Shown: positions 1 to 9,290 of the stretch, in pieces
Numbering within the stretch: the first letter of the stretch is position 1
Layout of the letters: the number at the start of each line of letters is the position of its first letter
From: Coix lacryma-jobi var. lacryma-jobi
Taxonomy: Eukaryota; Streptophyta; Magnoliopsida; Poales; Poaceae
Assembly (NCBI GenBank): GCA_009763385.1
Contig: CM019825.1
Span: forward strand, 19,335,499 to 19,399,498
Length of the DNA stretch: 64,000 nucleotides
Direction of reading: 5' to 3'
The notes under the pieces: generated by a model
What the model was told of the DNA's origin: nothing
Databases searched by the model: none
The model's input: the letters and a program-made list of their open reading frames with translations, nothing else
Made by a program: the position numbers and the translations under genes

Positions 1-261
1 TCCCAAGTCCGAAAATCAAAGAAGAAAAAGAAGAGTAAAACAATTGGAGAGGACGAAGAACAAGTTGGAGTGGTCGACCATAGTGGTAGTAATGGTGAAA
101 TGCATGCCAGAAAACAAAAGAAGAAAAAGAAGAGTAGAACTATTGAACGGGACGAGGAGCCAGACAGTGATGGTGAAATGTGCAGTCCCAAGAGAAGAAA
201 ATCTGGAGAAAGAAGCAAATGCCTGAAGAAGAAGAAGAGCAAGAAACAGCTGGTCGCCTAG
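1..261 (+). CDS. C-terminal part of a lysine-rich protein, probably nuclear or nucleolar (5' part outside window)
   Basis: Frame 1 is open from the first base to a TAG stop at 259-261, giving 86 residues with no start codon of its own in the expected place, so this is the last exon of a gene entering from the left. The peptide is strongly basic. It contains two copies of a motif made of five lysines, then S-K/R-T-I, then a D-E-E acidic patch, about 31 residues apart, followed by K-R-R-K and K-K-K-K-S-K-K clusters. Such alternating K-runs and acidic patches are typical of nucleolar or ribosome-biogenesis proteins and act as nuclear localisation signals; that role is inferred. No catalytic domain is visible and I cannot name the family. 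A 3' UTR should follow from 262, but no clear polyadenylation signal was identified. Confidence 0.6.
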   Translation, partial: SQVRKSKKKKKSKTIGEDEEQVGVVDHSGSNGEMHARKQKKKKKSRTIERDEEPDSDGEMCSPKRRKSGERSKCLKKKKSKKQLVA

Positions 262-605
262 AACATTATCCCATTACACAATTTTGTGTTGTAGTTTGTG
301 TTGAACAGTGTATCCCCTTTGAAACCCTGCAAAAGCGTCACTAGCTGGATTCCCACCTGAGACAAATCTCCTTGTGTGCTACCTCTGTTAGGCGTCAAAC
401 TGCCCCAAAAGAATGGCCCTCGTATCACCTGTCGACTGTATTTCCTGTCTCTTTAGTATCCTCCAGGGCTTCAGAGCGTCTTCCGCTATTGTGCTGGTAC
501 CCCCTGACAGGTAGGGTTCCGGTTTGGGTGTGCCTCGGCCCTCGGCGTAGGGGTGTGTGTAGCTGTTTCCAAGCTTTTGTTACGATCCTGACACCGTTTT
601 TTATT
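262..605 (+). other. 3' flank / 3' UTR of the lysine-rich gene
   Basis: No coding exon is supported here. The stretch follows the TAG stop and runs to the first MITE copy. A 92-codon open frame at 372-650 runs into the repeat and lacks coding character. Confidence 0.4.
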
Positions 606-1183
606 CTTTGGCCCTGTTTAATTTTTTCACCTATGACATCGAATTTTTAGACACATGTAGAGAGTATTAAATATAGATTAAAAAATAACTAATTATATAG
701 ATTATGATAGCTTTACGAGATGAATTTTTAGCTTAATTAGTTCATAATTTGATAGTGTTGTGCTAAGCATATGCTAATAATAGATTAATTAGTCTTAATA
801 AATTTGTCTCATGGTTTTCAGATAACCTGCCCCTGTTTTTTTATTCTTTGCCTTGTTAATTTCTAGCTCAAAAAATTTTCACCTATGACATCGAATGTTT
901 AGATACATGTATAGAGTATTAAATATAGATTAAAAAATAAATAATTACATAGATTACGATAATTTTACGAGATGATTTTTTAAGTCTAATTAGTCTATGA
1001 TTTGATAGTGTTGTGCTAACATATACTAATAATAGATTAATTAGTCTTATTAAATTTATCTCATAATTTTCAGATAAAATATATAATTTGTTTTTTATTA
1101 GTTTATTTTTAATAGACTAAATTAGTATCATAATATATTGCATATAATATCAAAACTTTTCACCCTCTAACTAAACACCCCTA
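606..1183 (+). repeat. Two tandem copies of an AT-rich grass MITE family
   Basis: Copy 1 (about 606-832) and copy 2 (about 836-1183) share the same ordered blocks: a start with CACCTATGACATCGAAT, then GAGTATTAAATATAGATTA, TTTACGAGATGA, AATTAGTCTAT/TTCATAATTTGATAGTG, and AATAGATTAATTAGTCTTA. Copy 2 ends in CACCCTCTAACTAAACACCCC, the typical terminus of a very common grass MITE. Each copy is preceded by T-rich sequence with TTTATTCTTTG, so the pair may be a tandem duplication that included the flank. Other members are at 1276-1603 (inverted), 6519-6665, 38476-38708, 40228-40577 and 59350-59566. Confidence 0.7.
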
Positions 1184-1275
1184 ATTAATTGATTGACATG
1201 TCATGTGTGTTTCACGACAACGAGGGTGTTGACTAAATATTCAATTCACTGTACACTCCACTCATGTAAAATACC

Positions 1276-1603
1276 AAGCATGTTTTAGTTCGTGGATGAA
1301 AAGTTTTTGCGTGCCATATTAGAGATTTCGATACTAATTTAGTCAATTAAAAATAGACTAAAAAGAAAACAAATTATATATTCAATCAAAAAATCATGAG
1401 ATAAATTTATTAAAAATAATTAATTTATCATTAGAACATGTTTATTGTAGCATAAATTGTCAAATTATGAACTAATTAGACTTAAAAAAAATCGTCTCAT
1501 AAAATTATCGTAGTATGTGCAATTAGTTATTATGCATGTATCTAAACATTCGATGTGATATATGGAAAAGTTTTTTTTCCCGATGAGAAAATAACAAACA
1601 CCT
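1276..1603 (-). repeat. Inverted copy of the same AT-rich MITE family
   Basis: Read on the minus strand this region repeats the block order of the 836-1183 copy, including ATCGAATGTTTAGATACATG and TTTATGAGACGATTTTT. Together with that copy it forms a large imperfect inverted repeat with a spacer of about 90 bases, which could fold as a hairpin if transcribed. Confidence 0.65.
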
Positions 1604-1635
1604 AAATCAAAGACGGAACACATGTTGGGTAAAAG

Positions 1636-1720
1636 CCATTTCCAAGGGACAGGGAGAATGGGAGATCAAAGATAATCCCCATTTCCAAGGGACAGGGAGA
1701 ATGGGAGATCAAAGATAATC
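1636..1720. repeat. 43-bp direct tandem duplication
   Basis: The segment starting CCATTTCCAAGGGACAGGGA at 1636 is repeated perfectly starting at 1679, ending in GATCAAAGATAATC both times. It lies downstream of the minus-strand filament-like protein gene, in its 3' flank. Confidence 0.9.
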
Positions 1721-1914
1721 TTCAATATGAGTTCCTTTGGGGCTTCACCAACCAACTCTATAAACAGCTTCCATTTGCTTACCTATATACTATTAACTTA
1801 AATTAAACTCTATATGACATGTGGTGGAAGATCATGGCAATCTCATCACAGCAATCATGCGGCGGAAGCCAGCCAAAACAGTTTCGCTGCCCACTTGCCA
1901 ACGAGGATCCTGAA

Positions 1915-4900
1915 TCATGTTACTGCCAAACAGCCAATCTGCGTGGGATAGCTTGCAGGATGGAGCGGCTTCAGATCGCTGTCCCAGGCGTCGGCTAAGT
2001 CAGCGCCACTGGTCTCGGTTTCAGGGAGGAATTCATCGAAATCGGCCAGGGATTTCAGCTGGCTGCTCAGTGAAGCTATCGTCTTCTGGCAGTCGGCCAG
2101 TTTCCCTGCAGCCTTGGCCAGCTCTCTCTCCTGTAAAAAAGTGCAGGATTTCATGACAGGCTGTCTATCAATCACCAACAGACTTGATCGAAAATAATTA
2201 GACAAATGAATGAATGCCAGTGTTTTTGTTCTATGGAATGGAAGTTACCTTTCTGATCTGAAGATCTTTGATTGCCACAGATTTCAGTGGTTGGTGGCCA
2301 AGAAGAGATCTGGAGGAGATTTGTTCCTCCATCTTCTGACATTTTACAGCAAATTCGGATGACTGTGCCCTCTCTTTACGGATCTGTTCCTCCAGCAAGC
2401 CCATCTTCCCACGTAATTCCTCAGCTTCGTTGTCTCTGAGTTCAAACCGACTAGCCAGCTCCTTCTTCTCAGTTTCAGAAGCACCCAGTGCAGATATGTA
2501 AGCTGATGACAGGTTCTTCTGGCTCTCCAGCTTCTTCTGCAGCAGGGTTATATCCTCCTTCATGCTACTGATTTCAGCGTGCCTCGACCGAAGCTGAGAC
2601 TCCAGTTCCACCGTCACTGGCCTATGTTTCTCGATCACTTCCTCGAGCCTTTTAACCTTGTCATTGAGCTCAACGATCTGTGAATTCGAAGACTCCAGCT
2701 GGGATCTAAGCTCATCTCTGTGCTTACCCAACGCCTCCAGTTCTTGGCACCGCACTGCGAGTTCAGCAGACGACGACGCGCTCTCTTCCTCGACTTGCAG
2801 TTCCAAGCTACTAGCCTTCTTTTGCAGCGAGGCGATTTCCTCGCGCGCCGACTCCAGCTCGACCTCGGCACCCTTCTTCTTCGCTTCCAGAGCATCAATG
2901 CCATGGCATTTCGTCGCCAGCCGGATCGACAAGGCCTTCTCCACCTCCAGTTTCCTCTCCATCAGGGCGATCTTGTCGCCGAGCTTCTTGGCTTCGGACC
3001 GTGACGTCTCCAGCTGAGCGCTCAGCTCCTTCTTCTCTGCCCCCAGCGCCTCCATGTCCTGGTACTTGGCTGCGAGCTCAAGCGTCAGCGCCTTCTCAGA
3101 CTCGAGCCGTTCCTCCAGGATGCGCCCCTTGTCCAGCAAGCTCGCGATCTCGGCACGGGCAAGCTCGAGCTTGCCCTCGCGCTCTCCTCTCTTCGCCTCA
3201 GCAGCCTCCATCTCGGCCTCCATGGCGTGTTTCTCGCCATTGGCAAGGTTCAGCTGCCGCTGTAGCTCAGCTGATTTCTCCTCTGCCACCATTACCCGGT
3301 GGCGGGAAATCCTCAGCTCGCGCTGAGCCTCGTGCAGCGCCTTCTCCCGCTCGGCTTTCTCGGCTGCCAGCTTCCTGGCCTTCTCCTCGAGCTTCGCCAG
3401 CTGCCCGCTCGCGTCCTCGACGGCGTCGCCTTTCGACGAGCCGTTCGCGGAGGCGAGCTTCTCCATCTCGAGGAAGTCGTCCATGACGCCGATGTCTGCG
3501 GCCGCGAGGCTCGCGGCCCTGGTGCTCGCGCCGCTCCTGTCGTTCCTGAACTGGTCGAGCTCGGTGATCAGGGCCGAGGCCCATGAGTCGGAGCAGTCCG
3601 ACTGGCAGTCCGTCACCGACTCTGCGCAGGCCGAGCTCGGAGACCGCCGGAGCTCGACGTTGACGGCGGGCTTCCGTGCCGCGGCCTGCAGCCTCCTGCA
3701 CTCAGCTTGGAGCTTGGCCACCTTCTTGATGCCCTCCAGCTGCTGCTTGCTCGCCGTCTCCGCCGCCCGCCGGTTGAGCTCCTTCTCGATCGTCCGGAGC
3801 TCCAGCTCCTCCGTCTTGGTGAGCAGCTGCACCTTCAGCGCCGAGTTCTCCTTCTCCAGTGCGGCGAGCCTGGGGCCGGCGTCGCCGTCGGCGGCGGCCA
3901 CCGAGCGCTCGGCCTTGGCCTCCAGCCTCGCCGTGAGCTCGACGATGCGCAGCTCGAGGTCGGCCTTGTGGGACTCCCACTGCCGCGCTTGCTGTGCCAG
4001 CGCGTCCTGCACCGTCTGGTCCTGCTCGTCCTTGGCGCGCCGGAGCTGCCGCACGCATTCCTTGAGGGCGCCGTCCAGGTGGACGAGTCGGTCCTCCAGC
4101 GCATAGTTCTTGGCCGTTGCAGCGCTCAGCTGCGCTTTCAGTGACGCGATCTCGTTCTCGGCCTTCTCCCATCCTATAGTATACAATTGTACAAAGGAAT
4201 ACAGTTAAAAATTTGTCTGAACTTTTATGTTCAGAAACTGCAAATCCCTGAACCTTCGCTGTTATATTATATAAGAGGGACCGTACCTAGAACAGCCTCC
4301 TCTGCAACTTTGGAATGCTGCTTCACGAGATCATCCTTGGCGCGGATATCCAGAACTACGGATGATAGCCTCTCGCTCAACACCTTCACCTTGACATTAT
4401 TGTTATTGTCCTCCAATTCCTTCGATGTGATCTCCGGCGACTGAGTCGAATTTGGAGAGCTTTTGGCAGTATCCTGATCAAGAAACCAAAAACCGTCAAA
4501 TATTCTGCACATTAACTTGCTTATTATTTTGCCGCGACTAGCAGAGAAAAGAATGCGACGACCCATCTCAAACTTCGGTCACTACTATGAATTTGTCTTT
4601 CATAAGGTTTGAAATACTATTACACAAACAGTGAGATGGTTGAAAGATTTGAAGTTTCAGTAAATGCAATAGGGATCGTCCACCGGAAGCACTAGAATTT
4701 TTTGCCAGAATCTATTGCTGTCAGGGCACAAACACATCACATCGAAATGCACGGCAACGGCATGGTACTTCCGCGGGACCATGTTAGCCTGCCTACAGGC
4801 TAAAGGCTGTCAGTCACAGCTTTCAGCACAAGCACAACTCCATAAATCCCAATTATTACTCTGGGAGTAACTTCTAAACAGCAGGACTCGCAGTACCTGG

Positions 4901-6830
4901 TCTGAGTGCTTGAAAAAAAAAACCCAACTGTGCCTCTATGCTACATTACCATTGGAGACTGCAGACAGAGAAGGCAAGCTCCGGTCAAAGATGAGGAGCA
5001 ATGGCGCCAGGTACTCGGTCATGCACTGCCCAGCACAGGACCAGAGCTGGAAGAACGAGAGAGTGGCATCTTGATTGCTCTGTGCCAGCACGCAGCAGCA
5101 ACAGGACGAGCCATTTTGGCTGTGTAGCACAGGCCTGCAGCAGAGCTGCAGCACATGGAAGAATCGGCCGAACGGCCAACCAACCAAGAGCTGCAGCAAA
5201 GCGTAGCCATGATGCTGTCAGAGGAAAAGCTATAGTCCCAACCAAACCAACAAACACCCGCGATCCTCACTGTCCATGGGCAGGCAGGGCAGGGCCGGCA
5301 ATGGCCAGGCCAGGTAGGGCTTTGCCCTGCCGGAGCCTACCTTGGCATGGATATGGGAACCACCAGGACAGCACTGCACTGCAGGTCTCGTCCTCTACCC
5401 CCCACCCACGCCACAACCCTTATCATCAGTGGCCTAATGGATGATGGAATTCTCACATGATCATGAACAGAGAGGGATCTGGCCAGCATTGCAGCTTTGC
5501 TGCCCACCACAGCAATTCATGCATGCATGCAGGAGGAGGAAAGCATGGGAAAAACTGATGAATCTTGCTGGCCCTCAGTGCCATGTGGGCGCGTAGATGA
5601 TGAGTACGGTAGGTCTGCCTTTGCCCAAATGATTGATTCGCTGTGAGAAGGTCTACGGAAAAGCGTTTTCGCGCAACTATCCTGTTTTTGGCAGGCAAGA
5701 AGTGGGCCCGGTTTCGTGGTGACCATAACTTGACACGCCTGACCTTCGGCAAACTGTGGTTGCACAGGAAAGTTGTTCGGCGAGTAAAATCGAAGCCACA
5801 CCTGTGGCAAAGTTTGGTAAGAAAATGAGTCTATGACATGTGAGGCATAGTGCTAAGAAAGTGTGGCGTGCCATAACTATGGCAGTGAACCAAACGACTG
5901 TCAGGAAAATTGTGGCACGACGAATCTGTGGCGTGGCAAGTTCTGGTCACCAACCAAACGGACCCTGAACTGATCCTGTATACAGAATTGCTGAAACATC
6001 TGAAGGCACAGTACAAGGGTGTCCCTATGCTGCCACAGCATCCGAATTTAGGGCCAGGAACAGCAAGGAATTTGTCCGTCTGTCAGTCGGAAATCCCAGT
6101 CTACTAGCTCTGTTGGAGCTTTGGATTTTTGGAGACTTTTGTGTGTTGCAACTTGGTGAATGGTGCTAGACTAGCAGGGGATAGAGAGGCCCAGCAGATC
6201 TGGCACTGGATGAAATGAAATGAAACCTCACATGCACTGCACATGCTACATGACCTGTTAACTGAAGGATTGCAGTTGTAGGACTGGGAAAGTCAAATGA
6301 ACGCCCTGCCACTGCAATGCTGCTTGCTTGTGGTTCACTCCTACACCGGGGATTATTATTCTTCAATGCCAAGACTGCTACTGTTGTCTGATTTACACCT
6401 CCTCTCCTCCCTGTCCCTGAACTGAATTCGTCAGTATCTGACTAGACGCGCCCGAGACACGGAGAAATGGATCCTCCTTGTACAAATGCAGAATTCAGAG
6501 AATGAAGAACATTTCTGCACATGTTTACTGTAGGGCCATATTATCAAATCATCGATTAATTAGGCTTAATAGATACGTCTCGTAAATTAGTCACCTAATT
6601 AGTTTATATTTAATACTCTAAATTAATGTCAAAATATCGGATATGACAAAGACCTGAAGTTTAGAGGAGTAAACCAAACAGCCGCAGTAGTGTGAGAAGA
6701 AAGGCGAGGAGGGAAAACTGTGCACCTGTTCATCAGTGATCCTCTCGGATGCCGAGGACGCCGATGTCTCCGTCTCGGCGGGGCTCTTGTCCGTCGACTT
6801 GCGCCGCCACAGCCAGCTCCGGCGGTCCAT
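1915..6830 (-). CDS. Filament-like plant protein (FPP, DUF869 coiled-coil family), four coding exons
   Basis: Coding exons on the minus strand are 6830-6726, 4473-4287, 4173-2249 and 2130-1915. Every junction is GT-AG and the phases agree, giving 810 residues. The start is the ATG of the family signature MDRRSWLWRRKS; an in-frame TTG five codons upstream was not used. Exon 2 ends and exon 3 begins in the conserved block KQHSKVAEEAVLGWEKAE, which leads to ALEDRLVHLDGALKECVRQL, both diagnostic of FPPs. The rest is long heptad-rich coiled coil (E/K/L/Q), interrupted near residue 280 by a serine-rich acidic stretch, as is usual in the family. Plant FPPs are filament-like scaffold proteins; a tomato member binds the WPP-domain protein MAF1 of the nuclear envelope. 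Their cellular role is poorly defined. The frame is intact over all exons, so this is the best candidate for a working host gene. A paralogue-specific name cannot be assigned. Confidence 0.93.
5690..5975. repeat. Candidate MITE in FPP intron 1
   Basis: The right part reads GTGGCACGACGAATCTGTGG then GGTCACCAACCAAACGGACC, which on the minus strand is GGTCCGTTTGGTTGGTGACC, a typical grass MITE end. The left boundary is not clear; GGTGACCATAACTTGACACG near 5719 may be its partner. No target duplication was confirmed. Confidence 0.35.
6519..6665 (-). repeat. Fragment of the AT-rich MITE family in FPP intron 1
   Basis: Contains TTTACTGTAG, GATTAATTAGGCTTAATAGA, ACGTCTCGTAAATTAG and TAGTTTATATTTAATACTCT in the order of the family, in the orientation opposite to 606-1183. 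The ends are missing, so this is an old, truncated copy. Confidence 0.6.
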
Positions 6831-7930
6831 CCCCAGAGGCCCCAATGCCGATCCTTCCCGTGCCCTACTACTTTCCTCCCTGCTGCCACCGCCACCGAGC
6901 GCCGGAAGTGTTGAAGTTGACGATCTTCACTGAAACCAAAAGAGACAAAAAGTTGAGTCATCAGTCATCACACATATCATCCAGCAATCAGTATCCACGC
7001 GATTCGAAGCAGGGCCTTCAAGAACGCAAACTAATCCCCAATGCTTATCGGCTCGGGGGAGGGAAAAAAAAAGGAACTGCCTTTAACATTTTGATCTCCA
7101 AACAAAAAACCCAATTCAATCGCACACCAATCATCATGTTCATGCGCGCGCGCGCCCCCCGTCGCACAAAACTTGCCGGCAAGTCGTACTCGCCTACACA
7201 CCAGTACCCGTCGATCGGAACCGAGAGAAGAAGCAGAATTACTAAGAAAGAAAGCAAAAAATCATCAACAAAACCACACGATTCGGATACCGCTGTACTC
7301 CACCGCTCGCAAATCGCCGAGAAACGAAGAACGAACGGAGCAGAGTCCGCCGAGAAGAGAAACCGAAGAGAGCGCGGAGTAGAAGAAGCCCTCCATGGAA
7401 CCACGCGAGAAGGAAAGGTCTCCTCACCTCCACGGAGGCAGCCAAAAAGAAGCACGCGAAGGCCGAAGGCGATGATGGATGGCCCGCGCGGCCGCGCCCG
7501 CCCAACACTGCAAGACCCGGGAACCAGGCGGCCGCCCGGCCCGCCCAACAAGGAAAGCTCTCCTCACCTCCCGCCTTCTGTTCCGTCCGTCAACGCCTCC
7601 CGGCTCCTCCTCCTCCTCTTCGGCGCGGCACAACCCCAACCGCAACCCCTGTGCAAGGGGCCATGTCTCCTCCACTGCGGTTGCTCCCGACCCGAGAATC
7701 CTTACGCCGCACGGGCCCTTTTAAAACCCGTCCGTCAGCTCGTACAGGCAGGCAGGCAGACAGAGGAGCGACAGCGCGAGGAGGAGGAAGCCGTGCCCGT
7801 GGGCGTTTCAGAATAAGGAATGGAGGCTTCGTGGTCGCCGCGACGCCGACGTACACGGCGCCGGCCCGTATGTGTGCGTGCAGACGAGTGCGCCGCAATA
7901 AGTTTGCACGGTGACCATAACATAACGTTT
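6831..7930 (-). promoter_or_regulatory. GC-rich 5' leader and promoter region of the FPP gene
   Basis: Upstream of the ATG the minus strand has a plausible splice acceptor (TTTGGTTTCAG at about 6934-6944) and two plausible leader donors (GGAG|GTGAGGAG at about 7430 and 7570), so a 5' UTR intron is likely. A TATA-like TTTTAAAA lies at 7719-7726 on the minus strand, inside a GC-rich zone (about 7420-7900). Long plus-strand open frames here are by-products of GC content. Transcription start and leader splicing are inferred. Confidence 0.35.
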
Positions 7931-7937
7931 GGTTTCA

Positions 7938-8028
7938 CTCCCTCCGTCTCAAAATAGATGTCACTAGAAAACCATATTTCCCTCGTAAACACGTTTTTCT
8001 AGTGACATCTAAAAAGAGACAGAGAGAG
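7938..8028. repeat. Short Stowaway-like MITE hairpin
   Basis: The left arm CTCCCTCCGTCTCAAAATAG, followed by ATGTCACTAGAAAA, is mirrored on the right by TTTTCTAGTGACATCT and AAAAGAGACAGAGAGAG. Length is about 91 bases. The CTCCCTCCGT terminus is the hallmark of Stowaway elements. A TA follows on the right; the left TA is not preserved. Confidence 0.75.
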
Positions 8029-8200
8029 TATATTTCTTGGAGGAAAAAATATAAAAAAAAACACATGAGATGGCGTGCAGACCAGACGTACTCCTGCATA
8101 AATATATTCGTCGCAAAAAAATATATATCATGGGGATATTATATTATATTATAGAGAAACAATATCCAGGAGTGTTTTTTTATGCATTATGTACTTACAT

Positions 8201-8208
8201 CGTCAGGA
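8201..8208. repeat. Left target-site duplication of the giant MULE
   Basis: CGTCAGGA sits directly outside the left terminal inverted repeat and recurs at 38324-38331 directly outside the right one. Mutator-like elements usually make 8-9 bp duplications. Confidence 0.8.
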
Positions 8209-8510
8209 GAATTTTTTTTTATTAATAACTCAATTAAATAAAAAATTTCAGAAACAACACTGTCCATTTTTTTTTTTGCAAAACTAACTCTTTTGCCGCG
8301 CCGTCCCTAATGGCGCGGCAAATACGTTAGCCGCGCCATGCATGGCGACGCGGCAAAAGCGCCACCGTGACACCGCCCGGCCACGCAGGCCCGCGTGGGC
8401 CCAACTCGTCAGTTTGCCGCGTCAGGCGGGCTGGCGCGGCTAGTGTGTTTGCCGCGCCAGGCGGCCTGGCGCGGTCAACGGCTTTGCCGCGCCAGGCGCG
8501 GTGGCGCGGC
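8209..8510 (+). repeat. Left terminal inverted repeat of the MULE
   Basis: AT-rich outer 70 bases are followed by about 230 GC-rich bases with repeated small palindromes: CCGCGCC then AATGGCGCGGC, GCCGCGCCATGCATGGCG, GCGTCAGGCGGGCTGGCGCG. It matches the reverse complement of 38020-38323 with scattered substitutions and small indels. Confidence 0.88.
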
Positions 8511-9290
8511 AAAGCCGATCTAGATCTGACGTCCGCCTCCTTCTTCCTCCTCCCCTCTGGCTGCTCGCCCGGCCGCCGCTGCTCCCCACCCACCCCGCCG
8601 TCGCTCCCCGTCGGAGGCCGCCACCGTCGCCGGAGCCCCCCGGAGGTCGCCGGACGCTGCCGGAGCTCCAGCCGGGCCAAAGCCGAGGTCCTCGTCCCCA
8701 GCCGGCTGCCACAGCCACCTCCTCCCCAGTCCCCGTGCAGCCGGCCAGCCAGGCGAGCTCGCCGGCTGCCAGGCGGTGGCCGGGCCCGGATCCCCTCTCC
8801 CTCTCCCCAGCTCAAGCAGGCCAAGCTCAGGTTAGTTTTTGACTTAGTTCATTAGAGTTTTTTGTTATTCTTTTACAAGTTAGTTAGTTATTGAATTAGA
8901 AAATTGTTAGTGACTTAGTTAGTTAGTTTATTGATTTAGGTTATGTTAGCTAGTTAGTGATTTAGGGTTAGTAGTAGTTTAGTGCTGCTTAGGTTATGTT
9001 AGTTAGTTAGTGATTTAGGGTTAGTTAGTGACCTAGGTTAGTTATTTAGTTGTTGAATTAGGTAAGTTAGTTTAGGTATTAGTTTAGTTAGTTACTTAGT
9101 TAGGGTTTTAGTTTAGTTAGGGTATTAGGTTATTAGTCATAATTTGTTAGTTAGGGTTTTAGGGTATTTAGTTAGGGTATGACGAAATATACTGAAGACA
9201 TGTTAGTGAAGGCAACTTAGTAAGTAGTTACGTCATTCTTTACTTTGAGAAGACCATCACTTGACCTTAGTTCCACTATTGACTTTGTAG
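8511..9290 (+). other. Subterminal MULE region: GC-rich leader then TTAG-rich low-complexity tract
   Basis: 8511-8825 is GC-rich, proline/arginine-coding in every frame, and may be promoter or leader of the transposase. 8828-9185 is a degenerate tract of TTAG and TTAGTTAGTGATTTAGGGTTAG-like units that includes several TTTAGGG matches. No coding exon is supported before the ATG at 9291. Confidence 0.55.

Larger units (their letters stand above)
4474..6725 (-). other. Intron 1 of the FPP gene, 2.25 kb, repeat-bearing
   Basis: It is bounded by a GT donor at 6725-6724 (right after the codons D-E-Q) and an AG acceptor at 4475-4474. It contains a MITE fragment (6519-6665) and a candidate second element (about 5690-5975) but no exon that I can support. 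Long first introns are common in this family. Confidence 0.85.

Noticed and set aside
2658..4144. Several plus-strand frames over the FPP exon
   Set aside because: They are shadows of the coiled-coil gene on the minus strand; the minus frame is intact, spliced and carries family motifs.
6749..7816. A 355-codon plus-strand open frame
   Set aside because: It is antisense to FPP exon 1 and its GC-rich leader, has no domain, and its openness follows from base composition.
8327..8855. Overlapping 160-codon frames on both strands near the MULE left end
   Set aside because: They lie in the GC-rich terminal repeat and recur in the right repeat, so they reflect composition.
8940..9020. Interstitial telomere
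   Set aside because: TTTAGGG appears only a few times within a degenerate TTAG tract and is not tandem.
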